Part shown: positions 61,829-64,000 of the stretch, piece after piece
Position numbering within the stretch: the first letter of the stretch is position 1
Layout: each line of letters begins with the position of its first letter
Source: Levyella massiliensis
Lineage (GTDB): Bacteria; Bacillota; Clostridia; Tissierellales; Peptoniphilaceae
Length of the DNA: 64,000 nt
NCBI RefSeq assembly: GCF_000308275.2
Contig: NZ_HG529490.1
Location: 1-64,000, forward strand
Direction: 5' to 3'
Program-made: the position numbers and the translations under genes
The notes under the pieces: generated by a model
Seen by the model: only the letters and a program-made list of their open reading frames with translations
Told to the model about the DNA's origin: nothing
The model's database searches: none

Positions 61829-62746
61829 ATGGATGATAAAAAAAGAAATTTTAAGCGCTTCGTCATTCTTTATGCCATATACATGCTTTTGATTGTGCTC
61901 AGTAATTTCATTTCCCATGGTATCGAAGGCCAATTTGGCGAGAATTCCCTGCCTTCGCGACTGACACAGCTCTTTAGCACGATTGTGACTGTATTTCTCA
62001 TTGGTGGCTTTGCCATCTATATTTTCGAAATTCCCTTTACTTCCTTCTTCCAGCAATCCCGTCATCCCGTCTCGCACTACGTGATCGGCTTTGGGCAGGG
62101 TTTCGTGCTCTTTTCTGTCCTGGTTGGTATCAATGTTGCCATGGGGACGATGCGCTTTGAAGGGTTCGGAACGATGCATCCTCTCCTGATGCTTCTGTTC
62201 TTAGCAGGTTTTATGCTTCAAAGTTACGCCGAGGAACTCATGATGCGTGGCTTTGTCCAACGCATCGCCCTGGAGCGTTTCGGCCTATGGATTGCCCTTT
62301 TCGTCCCTTCCGTGCTATTCAGCCTGCTGCATTTGGGCAATCCCCACATCTCCCTGTTGCCCATTCTCTCCACCACCTTTATGGGCCTTGCCTTTGCCCT
62401 CCAGACCTTCCTTACCGGTGATCTCTGGATGGCCTCCGGCACCCATTGCGCCTGGAACTTCTTTATGGGTGCCTTCTACGGCCTGCCCGTCAGTGGCATG
62501 AGCTTTGAGGCCTCCGCCCTGCACTTTTTCATCCATGAAAACGGACTTTGGACAGGCGGTGCCTACGGCATGGAAGCCTCATTGCCGGCAACCATTGCTA
62601 TTATTCTTTTTGCAGCGATGCTGTTTTGGCGCTTTTTTCGTTCCGGCGCGTATCGTGCCTATAGCGAGCCCGGTAGCAAAAAGCGCATGCTGCGCTTTTT
62701 CGGCTATGAAGGGGAGGCGAAAGAGAAGGCAGAAGAGAACGAGTAA
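61829..62746 (+). CDS. CPBP-family intramembrane metalloprotease
   Basis: The 305-residue protein has about seven to eight membrane segments. The CPBP (Abi/CAAX) motif EELMMRGFVQR near residue 134, FSLLHLGN near 168, and HCAWNF near 208 (the second and third metal-ligand motifs) are all present. Family members cleave membrane substrates or process peptides, for example in self-protection against bacteriocins; no bacteriocin gene is seen here. AAGGAGAGG lies about 10 bases before the ATG. It converges with the thioredoxin gene. Confidence 0.87.
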   Translation: MDDKKRNFKRFVILYAIYMLLIVLSNFISHGIEGQFGENSLPSRLTQLFSTIVTVFLIGGFAIYIFEIPFTSFFQQSRHPVSHYVIGFGQGFVLFSVLVGINVAMGTMRFEGFGTMHPLLMLLFLAGFMLQSYAEELMMRGFVQRIALERFGLWIALFVPSVLFSLLHLGNPHISLLPILSTTFMGLAFALQTFLTGDLWMASGTHCAWNFFMGAFYGLPVSGMSFEASALHFFIHENGLWTGGAYGMEASLPATIAIILFAAMLFWRFFRSGAYRAYSEPGSKKRMLRFFGYEGEAKEKAEENE

Positions 62747-62774
62747 GAGAGACGAGCCGCGCGATGCCGTGACG

Positions 62775-63773
62775 TTACTTTTTCGCGTTCCCCTTGTTGG
62801 CAGCGTCTTTATTTGCATCATTTTTCAATACCTGATTAATGCGTTCTTCCAAGGCTTTTTTGCCGTTTCCTTCCGCCACGGAGCCGAGAATCGGATCACC
62901 GACGATGTTGCCGTCGCGATCCACCACAACGGTGGTGGGGAAGGCCATGATATTTTTCACAAACTTGCCTGCCTCACTGTTCGAAGCAAAGGTAAGGTTC
63001 GGATACGTGGCATTTTTCTTTTGCAAAATGCTCTTGGCTTCTGCAATGGCATCTTTGTTTCCGTCCAGCGTGAAAGAGTTCACACCGACGACAATGCCGT
63101 CCTTATCCTTCAACTGTTTATGCAGTGCATCCAAATCGCCCAATTCACCGACGCAAGGCTTGCAGGTGCTGAACCAGAAATTGATGACGGTGACAGAATG
63201 CTGGCGGAAGATGCCGGAATCAACGTTGTTACCATCTAAATCCTTGCCGGTAAAGTCGGGGAAAGGCGTTGTGGCACCCTGCTTTGCGCCGCCTTTGTTC
63301 GATGCACTGTTGTCGGCGCTACCTTTTTTGTCCTTCGGCGCTTCTTTTTCCAGCGCAAGAATCTTTTCTTCAATGGCACGAATTTGCTGCGCGCCGGCTT
63401 TCAAGGTTTTCAGCTCTGCCTCCGTGAACTTGTCCTTTGCGCTCTCAATGGTTTGCAACAGGAAATCGCCGTAGTTGGAGCCATCCGAGATCATGCCGGA
63501 ATTCTTATTCGCCGACATGAAGAGTTTTTCCCATAACTTCTGGTCTTTACTGAAAATGGCGTTTTCTTCATCGCGCAATTTCGTAAGTTGCGCATCGACT
63601 TCCGAGCCGCCTTTTTTCGCAGTCGGATCCTTTTTCCCGGCTTCTGCCGCCGGCACACTTATGCCGCTTTCCGATGCTTGGCTGCTTTGTGCGGGCTTGT
63701 TTCCGCCGCAGGCGGCCAAACTGAAGGCGAGGCCGGTTGCTAACAAGAGTAAAGATGCTTTTTTCATGTTCAT
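62775..63773 (-). CDS. TlpA/ResA-like thioredoxin lipoprotein
   Basis: The minus-strand protein has a lipoprotein signal with lipobox LAACGG near residue 22 (Cys21-22). A low-complexity linker (AEAGKKDPTAKKGGSE) and helical spacer follow. The C-terminal thioredoxin fold, from about residue 165, has FWFSTCKPCVGEL with redox CKPC near 207-210 and cis-proline in AFPTTVVVDRDG. It would act outside the membrane in disulfide reduction. The start at 63773 has AAAGGAG upstream on the minus strand. The ferredoxin-type gene ends 17 bases upstream and is probably cotranscribed, supplying electrons. Confidence 0.85.
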   Translation of the reverse strand: MNMKKASLLLLATGLAFSLAACGGNKPAQSSQASESGISVPAAEAGKKDPTAKKGGSEVDAQLTKLRDEENAIFSKDQKLWEKLFMSANKNSGMISDGSNYGDFLLQTIESAKDKFTEAELKTLKAGAQQIRAIEEKILALEKEAPKDKKGSADNSASNKGGAKQGATTPFPDFTGKDLDGNNVDSGIFRQHSVTVINFWFSTCKPCVGELGDLDALHKQLKDKDGIVVGVNSFTLDGNKDAIAEAKSILQKKNATYPNLTFASNSEAGKFVKNIMAFPTTVVVDRDGNIVGDPILGSVAEGNGKKALEERINQVLKNDANKDAANKGNAKK

Positions 63774-63790
63774 GTGATTCTCCTTTACGG

Positions 63791-64000
63791 TTACTGCTGT
63801 TCATTTTGTGCGTCGCATCTAGTTACACGACGCTCTTCGCTTTTTCCACATCCCAGTCCGTAGCGGAAATGCAGGGCGCCGGTGGGACAGGCGTTGATGC
63901 ACATACCGCAGCGGATACATTCCGTGTGTGCCGGTGTTTTTAACACATCGACATCCATCTTGCAGGCCTTCGCGCATTTTCCGCAGGAAACGCAGCGGTG
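63791..64000 (-). CDS. 4Fe-4S binding protein, C-terminal part (truncated by window)
   Basis: The last 69 residues before the stop are readable. CVSCGKCAKACKMDVDV and CIRCGMCINACPTGAL are two [4Fe-4S] motifs of the ferredoxin type (CxxCxxCxxxC). A further cysteine-containing tail ends ...CDAQNEQQ. The 5' part lies beyond position 64000, so domains upstream are not seen. In related genomes such a C-terminus follows membrane helices (NapH/YccM-like) next to a TlpA-like gene; that is inference here. Confidence 0.85.
   Translation of the reverse strand, partial: HRCVSCGKCAKACKMDVDVLKTPAHTECIRCGMCINACPTGALHFRYGLGCGKSEERRVTRCDAQNEQQ

Overview
The window is a chromosome segment of an anaerobic, butyrate-forming Firmicute of middling GC content. 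The evidence is Shine-Dalgarno-rich gene starts, Firmicute L10 leader, Bcd/EtfAB butyrate genes, a DnaE of PHP-Pol III type, type II thymidine kinase, FrlR/MsmX-like sugar genes and many 4Fe-4S or oxygen-sensitive enzymes. A member of the Peptoniphilaceae/Tissierellia or a neighbouring clostridial group with raised GC is my best guess, but it is inference from gene content only.

Layout. 1-730: end of an rRNA operon (23S 3' end, 5S, initiator tRNA-fMet). 810-1068: three 86-bp tandem repeats. 1200-11619: aspartase, a lytic transglycosylase, a three-gene ABC/FtsX-type exporter, ispD-ispF-metK-mreB-like, and a SAF-domain dehydrogenase. 11846-15167: two tRNA-Pro genes enclosing a palindrome array, a putative PD-(D/E)XK nuclease, transaldolase and dtd. 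15268-17253: apt and a fluoride-riboswitch-controlled antiporter. 17371-20758: rpmG-secE-nusG-rplKA-L10 leader-rplJL. 21641-28273: CoA-transferase, thiolase, crotonase, butyryl-CoA dehydrogenase and EtfBA. 29070-37901: a fructokinase, then an AT-rich eight-gene fructosamine (Amadori product) operon: deglycase, ABC importer, kinase, GntR regulator, ATPase and HAD phosphatase. 38121-47830: cysteine desulfidase, macrodomain, FeoA, RNA methyltransferase, PP2C phosphatase, pgi, deoD, deoC, Nudix, Sir2. 47890-54166: dnaE, pfkA, pyk. 54296-64000: tdk, C-terminal protease, uvrB, uvrA, tadA, CPBP protease, a thioredoxin lipoprotein and the end of a ferredoxin-type protein.

How the genes work together. 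Sugars (including fructosamines) enter through the importer and kinases, pass through pgi/pfkA/pyk, and acetyl-CoA is condensed by thiolase and reduced to butyryl-CoA by crotonase and Bcd-EtfAB; the CoA-transferase releases the acid. The 3-hydroxybutyryl-CoA dehydrogenase needed between thiolase and crotonase is not in the window. deoD and deoC feed nucleoside sugars to glycolysis.

Most unusual content. Four intergenic arrays (11980-12592, 20929-21275, 28505-28908, 39706-40191) consist of 37-38-bp imperfect palindromes repeated at 64-65 bp. Three unrelated arm sequences are used, yet element length, spacing and a CGC-containing core at element positions 14-16 are shared. Where spacing deviates it shortens by about 10-11 bp, one helical turn. 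Two arrays of the same arm family lie in opposite orientation on either side of the butyrate cluster. I know of no described element with this combination; its function is unknown.
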